A stretch of DNA of 64,000 nt. Origin: Amia ocellicauda. Lineage: Eukaryota > Chordata > Actinopteri > Amiiformes > Amiidae. The stretch spans positions 4,299,444-4,363,443 of the forward strand of contig NC_089863.1 in the NCBI RefSeq assembly GCF_036373705.1. Reading direction: 5' to 3'. The notes beneath the pieces were generated by a model, which saw only the letters and a list, made by a program, of their open reading frames with translations, was not told the origin of the DNA and ran no database searches. How positions within the stretch are numbered: the first letter of the stretch is position 1; every line of letters begins with the position of its first letter. Made by a program: the position numbers and the translations under genes. This document shows, in pieces, positions 10,135 through 21,831 of this stretch.

Positions 10135-12703
10135 TCAGCCCATGATGAAGAACGGGCCCAGTATGGCGTCGGCCTCCTGCACCACCCCTGCAGGGAGACA
10201 GGCAGGGCATTCGGGCCCGTGAGGGGGGGATCCATCTCAGACCAGCACAAGTTTTAAGAGTTCAGTCAGCTTCCTGCACCCACCCTGCTCTGGAGATGGG
10301 GCCCCTCGGCTCCTGCGCCTCAAGCCCCGGGCCCTGGAGGCGGGGTCACAGCTGGAGTCACAGCAGCTGCACACCTGGTCACTGCCATGCACAGACTGCC
10401 ACCTTGGGAAGGAGGATTGGATTGTTGAACAGAGGGGGGGTGGGAAGCATTTTGGAGTTGCACCAGCTTCACCCCAATAGACCACCCCCTCACCTCTGCA
10501 CAAAGGAGCAGGCCTTGTTCTGGGCATCGTTCTGGGAGGCAAGTGCCATGGTCAGGTGGCAAGCGATGTAGAGCTAGAGGAGGGAGAGACCGAGGGACAG
10601 GACAGCACATGAGCGTGGGGCGGGCAGGGTCACTCACACAGCCCAGAGGAGAGCGCAGGGACTCACGGAGCTGCGGGCATCCTGGTGGAAGCGGAAGGCC
10701 TCCAGCTGCATGCGGAGACTAGAATCCTGGGGCCGTGGCAGGAAGCGTGAGCTGGATCCAGTAGCCTTGGAGTCCACAAAGCACCTGCAGGGAGAGTCTG
10801 TATTGGGCAGGGGCCACAGGTCTCAGCGAGGTGTGAATCTGGCAAGTCCTAGTCTAGGGGGACAGACAGGAGCTCACAATAGGCCCCCCAGACTCACCCA
10901 TGGTTCTCAATGAAGGCGTAGCTGGGCGAGGAGGTCTGGTTCGGCTCAAGGGTGGCCACACAGCGGTCCACGAACAGCCGCAGGGGCAGGTGGCCGGTCA
11001 GGTTGACCGAAGCCTTGAGGTGCAGCATGTCCCCCAGGTAGAAGACGTTGGAGGGCCTCTGGGAGCTCCAGTCATCTGCAGGGAGATGCAAGTGTCAGTG
11101 CCAGCATTGACCACACAGGCACCACCTGGACCTCTGTAGGGGTACCAGTCATGAGCTGCAGGGAGAAGTCCAGGACATCCTCAGCAGTGCGAGTGGAGGT
11201 GAAGGGGACCCAGGTGCGCTTCAGGGCATCACTGCTCACATTGGCCGTCCTGCAGGAGAGAGGGGTCCCTCATCAACATTTACAGCAGAGAATTGAGCTC
11301 ATCGAGTCCTCCAGTCTGGAGAACTCAATCCAGCAACTTACAAAAACATGGGTTGCATCTTGGAAAGGCATGGTTTACTCTACATCATGTGTTGAAACTG
11401 GGGGGTGGGGGAAAAAAAAAAAAAAGCACTAGCCTGGACCTCAAATCCAAACACAGCCCAGGTTTAGAGCACAAGAGGGGAGGGTTGGGAACCTGCACAT
11501 CAGATCTCCTGAATGACATCAGGCCTGTGGCCAATAGGCCTTGCTCACCTGTTATAGTGGCACTCGAGTGGGATGGAGGCGTTGTTCATCCGGATGATGC
11601 CACCGGGGGAAGGGGCCGGAGTGTAGAACAGGGTGTTGGAGTACACCAGCAAGTCCTCGGTGAACTGGGGCAGCCAAAGAGAAGCAGCATTTAAGCTGGT
11701 TAACAACTCTTGCATTGCATGTCTAGTTACAGTTCAGACCATGACAATTAGGATAAATTCAGAGCATCATACTGGACAGTATATTGCAGCACAGCCTACT
11801 GGGAGGAACAGATAGGGCAGTGAAGGAGTTGCTTCTGGAAGAGCACTAGAGAGCTAAACTAGTGGGTTTTCAACCCAGGACCTGGAAGCCCCCCCCCGCC
11901 CCCCCCCTATGGTTTTGTTCCAACGGAGCACAAGAACACCCTTAAGTTTAACCAATAATTAAATCAAAGCCTTCATTTGAAATTATAAGCTTGTATAAGG
12001 AATCAACTTCTGATCAGTTACACACATTTTAAGTCAATTAAAGTAAGGGTTCAATTAAGTAATTAAGAGCTCGGCTAGAACGAAACCCAGCAGGGTAGGG
12101 AATACTCCAGATCCAGGGTTGAGAACCACTGAACTACTCGGTAGGTCCATCACAGCCAATACAGGGGTCACAAGCATCTAAGCGGACACCCAATGTGTTG
12201 GGCTCCAGCAGAACTATGCCAGGGAGTCCTGCTGGAGGGACCGGGACCCAGAGCACTATAGCGCTAGACTTCACTATACTGTGAAGGGCAGCGCCTACCG
12301 ACAGCTCGCTCCCGCAGTCCTGCAGCTCGGCGGTGATCATGAACGACTCGCCCCCGGGGGAGGCGACGGTGCAGGAGCCCGGGGCGGCGGGGGGCCCCAG
12401 CCGCAGGTCGGAGCCGCTGATGGCCGTGCCCACAGCGTAGAGGTCGGCGAGCACGGTGATCTCCACGGTGGCCTCTAGGCACCGGAGAAAGACGGTCTGC
12501 GTCACGGCGCCAGCCCGGCTCTGACCTGGGAGCGCATAGTAGCCACGGCCGGACCCGGAGGAGCGCAGACCGGGGGACCCCGCTTTAGAGCGGTGCTTCA
12601 GGGGGTGGCTCTCCTTGCCTTTAACACTCAGCCGACACTGCGCAGCCGCAAACAGAAACAGCAAGCCCACTTGCCAATAAAGCGTGCTACCGAAGACTCC
12701 CAT
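10135..12703 (-). CDS. zp3: ZP3-like egg-coat protein, unit 1
   Basis: Zona pellucida glycoprotein of the ZP3 (ZPC) family, a structural subunit of the egg envelope. Eight exons (minus): 12299-12703, 11549-11664, 11146-11249, 10898-11075, 10667-10784, 10494-10573, 10284-10402, 10135-10187. All introns have GT..AG ends and the sum is 1173 nt, 390 aa. Eight exons is the classic ZP3 layout. Signal peptide is about residues 1-22. ZP-N cysteines are 75, 111, 130 and 170. The linker has TWVPF, and ZP-C has LRLFVDRCVAT, GCFVDS, YIACHL and the VCSCC cluster. A basic stretch near residues 359-366 may be the furin-type site. The protein ends in GPFFIMG with no transmembrane segment. Residue 185, proline in units 2-4 (KPTWVPF), is arginine here. 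The unit starts only 104 bp beyond the stop codon, so the 3' UTR and poly(A) signal used by the other copies are lost. Confidence 0.9.
11861..12131. mobile_element. Palindromic MITE-like element in ZP3 intron 1 (unit 1)
   Basis: The left end (GGGTTTTCAACCCAGGACCT, then C-rich, then 'ttttgttcca') and the reverse complement of the right end (GGTTCTCAACCCTGGATCTG, then 'gggtttcgttct') form long imperfect inverted repeats around an AT-rich centre. This is a non-autonomous DNA transposon of hAT-like appearance. It is wholly intronic. Copies recur at 19947-20217, 27338-27608 and 34729-34999. No convincing target duplication was found. Confidence 0.6.
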
Positions 12704-12781
12704 GATTGGCTCTGTTGCTTTAACCCCAGCAAGACGGTTTCAAAGCTGACAAGTGCAATACTCACCTGTGGCGCCTCTGCC

Positions 12782-12795
12782 TATTTATACAGGTG
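12782..12795 (-). promoter_or_regulatory. ZP3 TATA box with adjoining E-box (unit 1)
   Basis: On the minus strand TATAAATA lies about 80 bp upstream of the ZP3 start codon, immediately preceded by the E-box CACCTG. A second CACCTG lies a little downstream (12762-12768 region). E-boxes near the TATA box are the known binding sites of the oocyte factor FIGLA in vertebrate ZP genes, so oocyte expression is likely; binding is an inference. Confidence 0.6.
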
Positions 12796-13252
12796 CCGCC
12801 ACTGGGAGCCAATCAGAGACCAGCCCGGAGTGGTCAGTGTGAACAGGTCCGGCCCGGCGTGGGAATGCGCCCCGACACGGCCAGTCGCAGGACAACGACA
12901 GACAGGGACACAGAGTGATCAAAATATACAGATTATTATTATGATTATTATTCGTTTTATTAAATAATCACAAGGAGGCTTTAACAAAGTAATTTGTCAA
13001 GGAGGCTTCCTGATTGTATTATATTTCAAAGAATCATGTTAGCAATATTTTCATTATGACTGCAATGTACTGGGTTGATTTCGTTCAGATGTCCGTGCTC
13101 CCTGGGGTTATTAGTGGAGTGCACCTGCACTACCACGGCCACTATTATCCAATTGAATACATCGCACTTAAAGTAACTTGGTCGTCTGCTTCGAAATGGG
13201 GCTGTATTGTTATTATTTAATTTAGAGACGTCAGCTGCCTGTCAAATTGATA

Positions 13253-13833
13253 GAATGCCTCATAAGATATTAATTTTATGAAAATTGCGTAAGTTTACTT
13301 TAGGTTTACTTTCATAAGAGAACAATTGAAATATTGAACTCGCTGTCACTGCACATTTACAGAGATCATCCCACCCCCACTGCCACCAGAGGGGCGGGAC
13401 TGTATGTGCAAGTTAGCTACATATTTATTATGTAAACTCCTGATTTAACATTTGCAATCAGATATGATATTTAGAGTCAACATTTATATTTAACATCTGT
13501 ATACACATTGAACATATAGGTTTATGTTTAACATTTCGATTGAACATTTCGATTTTGATTTAACGTTTGGATTTAAACTGAACATTTCGATGTATTATTT
13601 AGATTTAACTTTTAGATTGAATATTTAGACTTGCATTCAACATTTAGTTTTAAAACTTAGACTTAGATTTAACAATTGGATTAAACAAGATTTTACATTG
13701 ACATTTACAATCAGATATGATATTTAGATTCAACTTTTCTATTTAACATTTGTATTCAGATTTAATACAGATGGGTTAACAAAGTGAAATACTCCCTTAT
13801 ACATTTTGTGTCAACAATATGTATTTTTCGGTT

Positions 13834-13928
<95 letters not shown>

Positions 13929-14398
13929 TGATGAGATGATAATAATAATGGGTCAATTGCAATTAACTTATTACAGAGCTGCTAACCACGGGATCATGTC
14001 CAGTATGCTGCTTTCAGGGCGATGCAATTGGCCTATTAAGCCTAATAAATTATGCATACGTTATATACATATTTTCACCCTGATACAGAGTTATATACAT
14101 ATTTTCAGTTGCACAGCTACATTCAACTTTTGGGATCTTCTTTGGATTGAGAAAAACATGCCAAACAGCAGATGTTTTTGTACATTTGCATTAAATGGCA
14201 CAACACTTTGCATGATGGCGGATAGAGAAACAATAATGCAGAATAACAGAGTTGTCCACATGCATGCTGGTAGATGGGGGGGTTGCACTCTTTCAAAGAA
14301 AAAAAATGTTAAATTATCTGTGTAATCGTCCATTTTCAATCGTCCATGTGTGTTTGTGTGTCTAACTCCACTCCACCGTGTCTTTGTGTAGCGCGATC
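13253..14398. other. MS4A upstream region, unit 1: degenerate repeats and AAT microsatellite
   Basis: Starts at the deletion join. About 13440-13770 is a degenerate AT-rich run of phrases such as 'tttaacatttagattcaac', repeated at irregular spacing of roughly 15-25 bp. About 13835-13953 is an (AAT)n microsatellite. The matching region of unit 4 is 40601-41702, where the AAT tract is short and degenerate. No coding potential. Confidence 0.7.
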
Positions 14399-16184
14399 AT
14401 GGAGGAGCTCTCCCCCGCTGCCTCTGCCTCTGAGGAGACGGCCCGCCCGGCCACCGAGGAGGGGCCACTGGTGACGGTGTCTTTCCAGAAGAACAGCAGC
14501 TTCACCCAAAAGTTCCTGGAGGGGGAGCCCAAAGCGCTGGGGGTAGGAGTGGGAATTTGTGGTGGGGTGGGGGGGCTACATATCTCAGTCCCCAGAGTGG
14601 GTTGAGGTTAACTCTGTGTCTGTGGCTCCCCAGATAACCCAGATCATGCTCAGCGTGCACGTGATCAGCATCGCACTCATGAACTGGTTCAACGAAATGG
14701 AGCAGTTGGATATGATGATCGTCCGTCTGATCTGCTCCCTTATCGTACGTCGTCTGTCTCTCTCTGCGTCTGTTTGTGCGTCTGTCTCTCTGCCCCCCCG
14801 TGTCTCTGTCTGTGCATCTCTCTGTCCCTCCATGTCTGTCTGTCTCTCCATGTGTCCGTCTGTCTCTGTCTGTGCATCTCTCTGTCCCCTTTGTCTCTGT
14901 CTGTGCATCTCTCTGACCTTCCATGTCTGTCTCTCTGAGCATCTCTCTATCTCTCCATGTCTGTTGCTCTGTCGCTCTGTGTCTGTCTCTCTGTGTATCT
15001 CTCTGTCTTCCATGTCTGTGTCGGTCCAGCTCTCTGTCTCTCTCCTCTCCCCCTGTCTCTCTAACCCTGTCTTGTCTTTTCAGACCATTATAGCAGGTGG
15101 TGTTGCGATATCGGCAAGTAACCTGCACATGCCCAGAGTGAGTCACGAGAACTAATTTCCATTATTTAAGGAGTCGGGGCTGCATTCCTATAGGTGGTGG
15201 GCGGTGGGATCAATTCAATACTAAAAACTACTATAATTCTGATTATAAAAGGCCTCATCAGAAGTTTAATAAATGAAAACAAATCATGGAATTGAGAGCT
15301 GCTAATACCTATTAGTATAATGATATGCACTCTGCCTCTCTTGCAGATTAAGGCCTGCATGGCCATGGAGATCATTGGGTGTGTGTGCTCGGTCTTTGTG
15401 ATCTTCACCAACTTAGCCATCCACACCAACAGCCCCATCATCTACAGCTGCTGATGCATTTGGACAAAACAATGGTTGAAGAGTGCACAGTGCACAGTGA
15501 GTGCACTCTCTCTCTCGGTCTCTGTTATCTCTCACTCTCTCTCGCTCTCCCTATGTCTGTCTGACTGGACTGGACTGGACTGCTGCAGAGTCACTGACTG
15601 GACTGGACTGGAATGGACTGGACTGCTGCAAAGTCACTGAGAATATTAATCTGAAAGTTCTGTACAGGACTGGCACTGCCCAGAAATTCTCTCCCTGCCC
15701 CCTGCTCAGCTGTGTGTGTGTGTGTCCACAGGAGATAACTGATCACATCAGCGCAGAGCAGTTGTTGGTGCAAGTGGTCATCACAGTCCTGTGCATCACG
15801 CTGGCCGTCTACTGTGGCAAGGCCGTGCGCTGCTGCAGCCCCGCCAGCAGAATGGTAAACTGACACACTGATACCCTGGAACAGTGGCACACTGCGGGAC
15901 TGGCACACTGGCACTTATTGGGGGAAGCTGTAGGATCACTATTAATATAGTGGTAGTAGCACTACCTATAGTGGTATTAATTATTATTATTATTAATATT
16001 AATGTTGATGGAAGGATTCTAATGTCGAGGTCACTGTTCTACTGCCTCTTCTTCCAATTAAGCTCTGAATTATTGAATTGATCACTCGTTACCATCCTGT
16101 GGGCTAACTTGTTGCTTTTCATCTCTCGCAACACAGCCGGTGATCACGGTGAACGCTCCTGGCCCGGCCCAGTCGCAGCAGTGA
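14399..16184 (+). pseudogene. MS4A-like four-TM gene, unit 1, broken
   Basis: Same six-exon layout as the intact gene in unit 4: exons 14399-14542, 14634-14744, 15084-15137, about 15347-15495, 15732-15854, 16137-16184. Exons 1-3 are intact. In exon 4 the reading frame ends at a TGA directly after IHTNSPIIYSC, where unit 4 has a tryptophan codon. The rest of this exon also differs by small indels, including loss of about 10 bp near its 3' end. The stop removes the fourth transmembrane segment. The poly(A) signal AATAAA at 16217-16222 is kept. Confidence 0.85.
14755..15055. repeat. TCTG/TCTC-rich tandem repeats in MS4A intron 2 (unit 1)
   Basis: Almost the whole intron is a pyrimidine-rich array of phrases such as 'catgtctgtctctctg' and 'tgtgcatctctctgtcc'. 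It is a few tens of bp longer than the counterpart in unit 4 (42055-42330), so repeat number differs between copies. Confidence 0.85.
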
Positions 16185-16439
16185 GAGGACCCGGCCACAA
16201 CGCCCCCCACCCCCAAAATAAAGACTGAAGACCCACGCTACATACGCAGCCCACGTGCGAGTCCTGGTGTCCAGTGGGGGAGCGGTGACTGTTGACAAAG
16301 GAGTTTCAGTCAGCGACAGTCAGAGATGGATGACGATTGGACGAGGAACATCAGAGCGACACAGACCCGTGCCGACCCTTTCCCTCCAGCTGGGCTTGCC
16401 GTAGTGCTCAGAGCGAGGCAGTCGGGAAGCTGACGACCT

Positions 16440-17850
16440 CCACAATTATTTGTGTAGCAGCCCCTGTGGATGTACTTGACAACACCACCCCCTTATTGCA
16501 GTTTTACTTAATTGCTTGAGCACATTTGTCCAAGCAGAATTCACACTTTCAAAACAATGAACACACAGCCCTAAATTGAAACAGGTTGGCCAAAATGGCA
16601 GATTTAATTTGCAGATTGCACCAAGACACTCAAAACATGAAACACAGAAATCATCTTTCCATCACAACATACAACTTGTTACCTAATGAAAAGTTACTTC
16701 AATCATTTGTTTTACATAATGGCACAATAAATACTAACTACTACCATCAATATACCCTACTATGGCTAACGCACCTGTTGATATGATAATTACAGTATGT
16801 ACCATAAAAGGCATGTAACCATCACAGCATGGGCTGTATTCTTTCCATGATTTTACCAAATTCAGATGGAACATCACTCAGGAGCAGGGATATCCAGAAA
16901 GAAACCACTCCATTTCACCTCTGTCCTTTACAAATGCAATGATGCTGTAGATACAGAGAATAAAAGACTCCAAGCAGACAACTCACTGCAAGAACAAAGC
17001 ATCAAAAAAGCTGCACAAACACAGTATATTCCACACTCATCAACAGTCCATCAGACCTCAAGTTGTCTTGAACATCACACTGGATGTTTTCCCTCCTTGC
17101 AGGGCACATCGCTGCTCTGCAGTCCTGTGCAATGATGGTCAGCCAACCAGCATTCGTGGCATTGAGGAGGGGCCTGAGGTCACGTGAACTGAAATCACAA
17201 TTGTTCCACCTCCACTCAGACAATTTCTTAATTGTATGGAAAGCAGGAGTGTATGGAGGGAGAATTTGCATCACTGTTCAGAGGTGGGCTCTAACCAATG
17301 TACTACACAGACAGGAGAGGTCAAAAGCAAGATTGTCCTGGTGTCCTATGGTACACTGGAGTGACTGAAACAATCACCCCAAGGTCCTGAGAATCTCTAC
17401 AAAATGCTATTCATTTTTGAATAGAATCTCAATTCAGCATGCCACACTCAGCAGATCATTTAACAGCTGTTCTGTCAATATAATTTGCACCTTAAAACCA
17501 TAATAAAGCTGCATAGAGCCTTAATAACAGTACTTCAAACATTGGGAAAGTAAAAAAAAGCCCAGAAAACACCATTGAGCAGGAGCACAGTGCCTAGTTA
17601 TGGGATTGTGTATAAGATCACAAAAAGTCACTTTGTGCACCAGTTTGTTGTACACGTCTGAATGGCACATTTTCAAAACCAAACAAAAACCCATCCTGAC
17701 TATGTGCATTTCACTTACAGAATTGACAAGAGGCAATTTATTTTGCCCAATAACAAATCCATATAATCCTGCCAAACACACGCCTGGGGCAGGGACTCAC
17801 ACTAGAAGGGTGACATTGACCAAAGAGTCAGATTTAACCATTTAGGACTA
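16440..17850 (-). mobile_element. Decayed IS630/Tc1-mariner-type DNA transposon (unit 1 copy)
   Basis: A minus-strand frame at 17002-17274 has the pattern LPPYTP..., W.W about 20 residues on, then LLNATNAG, the RRENIQCDV block and DNL. It lines up with the C-terminal end of a widespread fish transposase whose consensus I recall as LPPYSPFLNPIE..WRWK..ARENI.CDVDENLW. The glutamate-bearing NPIE motif is gone here (AFHTIKKL). Flanking sequence is AT-rich and non-coding; the ends are uncertain. The same fossil follows the MS4A exons in every unit (about 23831-25241, 31222-32632, and split in unit 4), so it predates the duplication. Confidence 0.6.
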
Positions 17851-17918
17851 GTGGACACTACCCAGCACCCCTCCCACACCCACTGAGGTGAGACAGAGAC
17901 CATTTAATTGCTTTGACT

Positions 17919-17924
17919 TTTATT
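17919..17924 (-). promoter_or_regulatory. Poly(A) signal for ZP3 of unit 2
   Basis: TTTATT on the plus strand gives AATAAA on the minus strand, about 270 nt beyond the ZP3 stop at 18195. Repeats at 25310-25315 (for unit 3) and 32701-32706 (for unit 4). Unit 1's ZP3 has no counterpart because its flank was replaced by the tRNA unit. Confidence 0.7.
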
Positions 17925-18194
17925 CTCAAAGTACAGGAGACAGATTGCATTTGTACAGTAGGAGTCCTGCCCACAGACAGGGCCACAGCCCCAGCACAGC
18001 CTGCAGGGAGAGAGAGAGGGGTTACTTCACAGACCACAGCCAGCATTCGAGTCTGCTTCCTACAAGGGCAGGAAGTCAGACAAATATACCCAAGTTACTT
18101 AGGGTTTGAGCCGAGTCACGACCAACTCAGGTGTTGCATGGATATAGAGCTGGGGTCCAGTTTAAAGTGCCACTAACCCCCTCTCCAAAGGCAG

Positions 18195-20789
18195 CTACTG
18201 GGCAGTGTTGGGCTGAGATCGGCCCATGATGAAGAACGGGCCCAGTATGGCGTCGGCCTCCTGCACCACCCCTGCAGGGAGACAGGCAGGGCATTAGGGC
18301 CCGTGAGGGGGGGATCCATCTCAGACCAGCACAAGGTTTAAGAGTTCAGTCAGCTTCCTGCACCCACCCTGCTCTGGAGATGGGGCCCCTCGGCTCCTGC
18401 GCCTCAAGCCCCGGGCCCTGGAGGCGGGGTCACAGCTGGAGTCACAGCAGCTGCACACCTGGTCACTGCCATCCACAGACTGCCACCTTGGGAAGGAGGA
18501 TTGGATTGTTGAACAGAGGGGGGGGTGGGAAGCATTTTGGAGTTGCACCAGCTTCACCCCAATAGACCACCCCCTTACCTCTGCACAAAGGAGCAGGCCT
18601 TGTTCTGGGCATCGTTCTGGGAGGCAAGCGCCATGGTCAGGTGGCAGGCGATGTAGAGCTAGAGGAGGGAGAGACCGAGGGACAGGACAGCACATGAGCG
18701 TGGGGCGGGCAGGGTCACTCACACAGCCCAGAGGAGAGCGCAGGGACTCACGGAGCTGCGGGCATCCTGGTGGAAGCGGAAGGCCTCCAGCTGCATGCGG
18801 AGACTAGAATCCTGGGGCCGTGGCAGGAAGCGTGAGCTGGATCCAGTAGCCTTGGAGTCCACAAAGCACCTGCAGGGAGAGTCTGTATTGGGCAGGGGCC
18901 ACAGGTCTCAGCGAGGTGTGAATCTGGCAAGTCCTAGTCTAGGGGGACAGACAGGAGCTCACAATAGGCCCCCCAGACTCACCCATGGTTCTCAATGAAG
19001 GCGTAGCTGGGCGAGGAGGTCTGGTTCGGCTCAAGGGTGGCCACACAGCGGTCCACGAACAGCCGCAGGGGCAGGTGGCCGGTCAGGTTGACCGAGGCCT
19101 TGAGGTGCAGCATGTCCCCCAGGTAGAAGACGTTGGAGGGCCTCTGGGAGCTCCAGTCATCTGCAGGGAGATGCAAGTGTCAGTGCCAGCATTGACCACA
19201 CAGGCACCACCTGGACCTCTGTAGGGGTACCAGTCATGAGCTGCAGGGAGAAGTCCAGGACATCCTCAGCAGTGCGAGTGGAGGTGAAGGGGACCCAGGT
19301 GGGCTTCAGGGCATCACTGCTCACATTGGCCGTCCTGCAGGAGAGAGGGGTCCCTCATCAGCATTTACAGCAGAGAATTGAGCTCATCGAGTCCTCCAGT
19401 CTGGAGAACTCAATCCAGCAACTTACAAAAACATGGGTTGCATCTTGGAAAGGCATGGTTTACTCTACATCATGTGTTGAAACTGGGGGGTGGGGGGAAA
19501 AAAAAAAAAAAGCACTGGCCTGGACCTCAAATCCAAACACAGCCCAGGTTTAGAGCACAAGAGGGGAGGGGTGGGAACCTGCACATCAGATCTCCTGAAT
19601 GACATCAGGCCTGTGGCCAATAGGCCTTGCTCACCTGTTATAGTGGCACTCGAGTGGGATGGAGGCGTTGTTCATCCGGATGATGCCACCGGGGGAAGGG
19701 GCCGGAGTGTAGAACAGGGTGTTGGAGTACACCAGCAAGTCCTCGGTGAACTGGGGCAGCCAAAGAGAAGCAGCATTTAAGCTGGTTAACAACTCTTGCA
19801 TTGCATGTCTAGTTACAGTTCAGACCATGACAATTAGGATAAATTCAGAGCATCATACTGGACAGTATATTGCAGCACAGCCTACTGGGAGGAACAGATA
19901 GGGCAGTGAAGGAGTTGCTTCTGGAAGAGCACTAGAGAGCTAAACTAGTGGGTTTTCAACCCAGGACCTGGAAGCCCCCCCCCGCCCCCCCCCTATGGTT
20001 TTGTTCCAACGGAGCACAAGAACACCCTTAAGTTTAACCAATAATCAAATCAAAGCCTTCATTTGAAATTATAAGCTTGTATAAGGAATCAACTTCTGAT
20101 CAGTTACACACATTTTAAGTCAATTAAAGTAAGGGTTCAATTAAGTAATTAAGAGCTCGGCTAGAACGAAACCCAGCAGGGTAGGGAATACTCCAGATCC
20201 AGGGTTGAGAACCACTGAACTACTCGGTAGGTCCATCACAGCCAATACAGGGGTCACAAGCATCTAAGCGGACACCCAATGTGTTGGGCTCCAGCAGAAC
20301 TATGCCAGGGAGTCCTGCTGGAGGGACCGGGACCCAGAGCACTATAGCGCTAGACTTCACTATACTGTGAAGGGCAGCGCCTACCGACAGCTCGCTCCCG
20401 CAGTCCTGCAGCTCGGCGGTGATCACGAACGACTCGCCCCCGGGGGAGGCGACGGTGCAGGAGCCCGGGGCGGCGGGGGGCCCCAGCCGCAGGTCGGAGC
20501 CGCTGATGGCCGTGCCCACAGCGTAGAGGTCGGCAAGCACGGTGATCTCCACGGTGGCCTCTAGGCACCGGAGAAAGACGGTCTGCGTCACGGCGCCAGC
20601 CCGGCTCTGACCTGGGAGCGCATAGTAGCCACGGCCGGACCCGGAGGAGCGCAGACCGGGGGACCCCGCTTTAGAGCGGTGCTTCAGGGGGTGGCTCTCC
20701 TTGCCTTTAACACTCAGCCGACACTGCGCAGCCGCAAACAGAAACAGCAAGCCCACTTGCCAATAAAGCGTGCTACCGAAGACTCCCAT
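18195..20789 (-). CDS. zp3: ZP3-like egg-coat protein, unit 2
   Basis: Exons (minus): 20385-20789, 19635-19750, 19231-19334, 18983-19160, 18752-18869, 18579-18658, 18368-18486, 18195-18271; 1197 nt, 398 aa. Same protein as the unit 1 copy with these differences: proline at 185, valine for methionine at 122, aspartate for histidine at 339. The stop is also read through: unit 1's TGA is CGA here, adding RSQPNTAQ before TAG. All cysteines of the ZP3 pattern are present, and N-glycosylation sites lie at N163 and N177. There is no transmembrane segment after the basic processing region, so the protein is expected to be secreted and built into the envelope directly. TATA box at 20867-20874 (minus). 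Confidence 0.9.
19947..20217. mobile_element. MITE-like element in ZP3 intron 1 (unit 2)
   Basis: Copy of the palindromic element at 11861-12131, carried along by the duplication. Confidence 0.6.
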
Positions 20790-21831
20790 GATTGGCTCTG
20801 TTGCTTTAACCCCAGCAAGACGGTTTCAAAGCTGACAGTGCAATACTCACCTGTGGCGCCTCTGCCTATTTATACAGGTGCCGCCACTGGGAGCCAATCA
20901 GAGACCAGCCCGGAGTGGTCAGTGTGAACAGGTCCGGCCCGGCGATGGAATGCGCCCCGACACGGCCAGTCGCAGGACAACGACAGACAGGGACACAGAG
21001 TGATCAAAATATACAGATTATTATTATGATTATTATTCGTTTTATTAAATAATCACAAGGAGGCTTTAACAAAGTAATTTGTCAAGGAGGCTTCCTGATT
21101 GTATTATATTTCAAAGAATCATGTTAGCAATATTTTCATTATGACTGCAATGTACTGGGTTGATTTCGTTCAGATGTCCGTGCTCCCTGGGGTTATTAGT
21201 GGAGTGCACCTGCACTACCACGGCCACTATTATCCAATTGAATACATCGCACTTAAAGTAACTTGGTCGTCTGCTTCGAAATGGGGCTGTATTGTTATTA
21301 TTTAATTTAGAGACGTCAGCTGCCTGTCAAATTGATATTTTCCACTACAGTGAATAAACGCACCGGTAGGGTGTTTCCCAGGAACACGTCACACATCAAC
21401 ACACAGCAGGGTGAGACAGCCCCGCCACTGTCATTTCACTGGCACCCTCATACAGAGGAGCTCGTTAAGACACATGACACGAACATGGTGCGATTTTTAG
21501 GACTCTGCATTAATTAATGCAATCAGTAATCAGCCCTTAATAAAAACAATGAAGTTGACTTTCATGATCTGCTTCAGGGCCAGTTTTTATTCTCTCCTTC
21601 GTGTCTAGTGGGTTATTTATTTATTTACACACCTTGCATTAATCGTATCAATCTCTAAATCGCTCTGCCTTGACAATGGCACTATTCTGATAACATAAAT
21701 TGATCGATTAATTGATTTAATGTTTAGCCCCAATTCGGATCTGTCCAATCGCTGCCCTCCGCCAATCAGGGCTCGGAGGTATTTAAGGAGCTGAGTGCGG
21801 CTTCTCACTACTTCGTTTGTAGTGTTTTGAG
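20790..21831. promoter_or_regulatory. Shared head-to-head promoter region of ZP3-like and ZP4-like genes (unit 2)
   Basis: The two start codons are 1042 bp apart and point away from each other. On the ZP3 side there is a TATA box (20867-20874, minus) beside a CACCTG E-box. On the ZP4-like side there is TATTTAAG at 21780-21787, about 45 bp before the ATG, with CCAAT boxes at 21745-21749 and 21762-21766. Joint control of two egg-coat subunits is an inference from layout. Unit 3 has the same region at 28181-29222. Confidence 0.65.

Larger units (their letters stand above)
10031..18114. repeat. Segmental duplication, unit 1 (no ZP4-like gene)
   Basis: First of four tandem units. It carries the ZP3-like gene, part of the ZP3/ZP4 spacer, then jumps at 13252/13253 directly to sequence that in unit 4 lies at 40601. 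About 4.5 kb, including the whole ZP4-like gene, is missing here. The join has a 2-bp overlap ('ta'). It then has the MS4A-like gene and the decayed transposon. This is the most diverged of the four units. Confidence 0.9.
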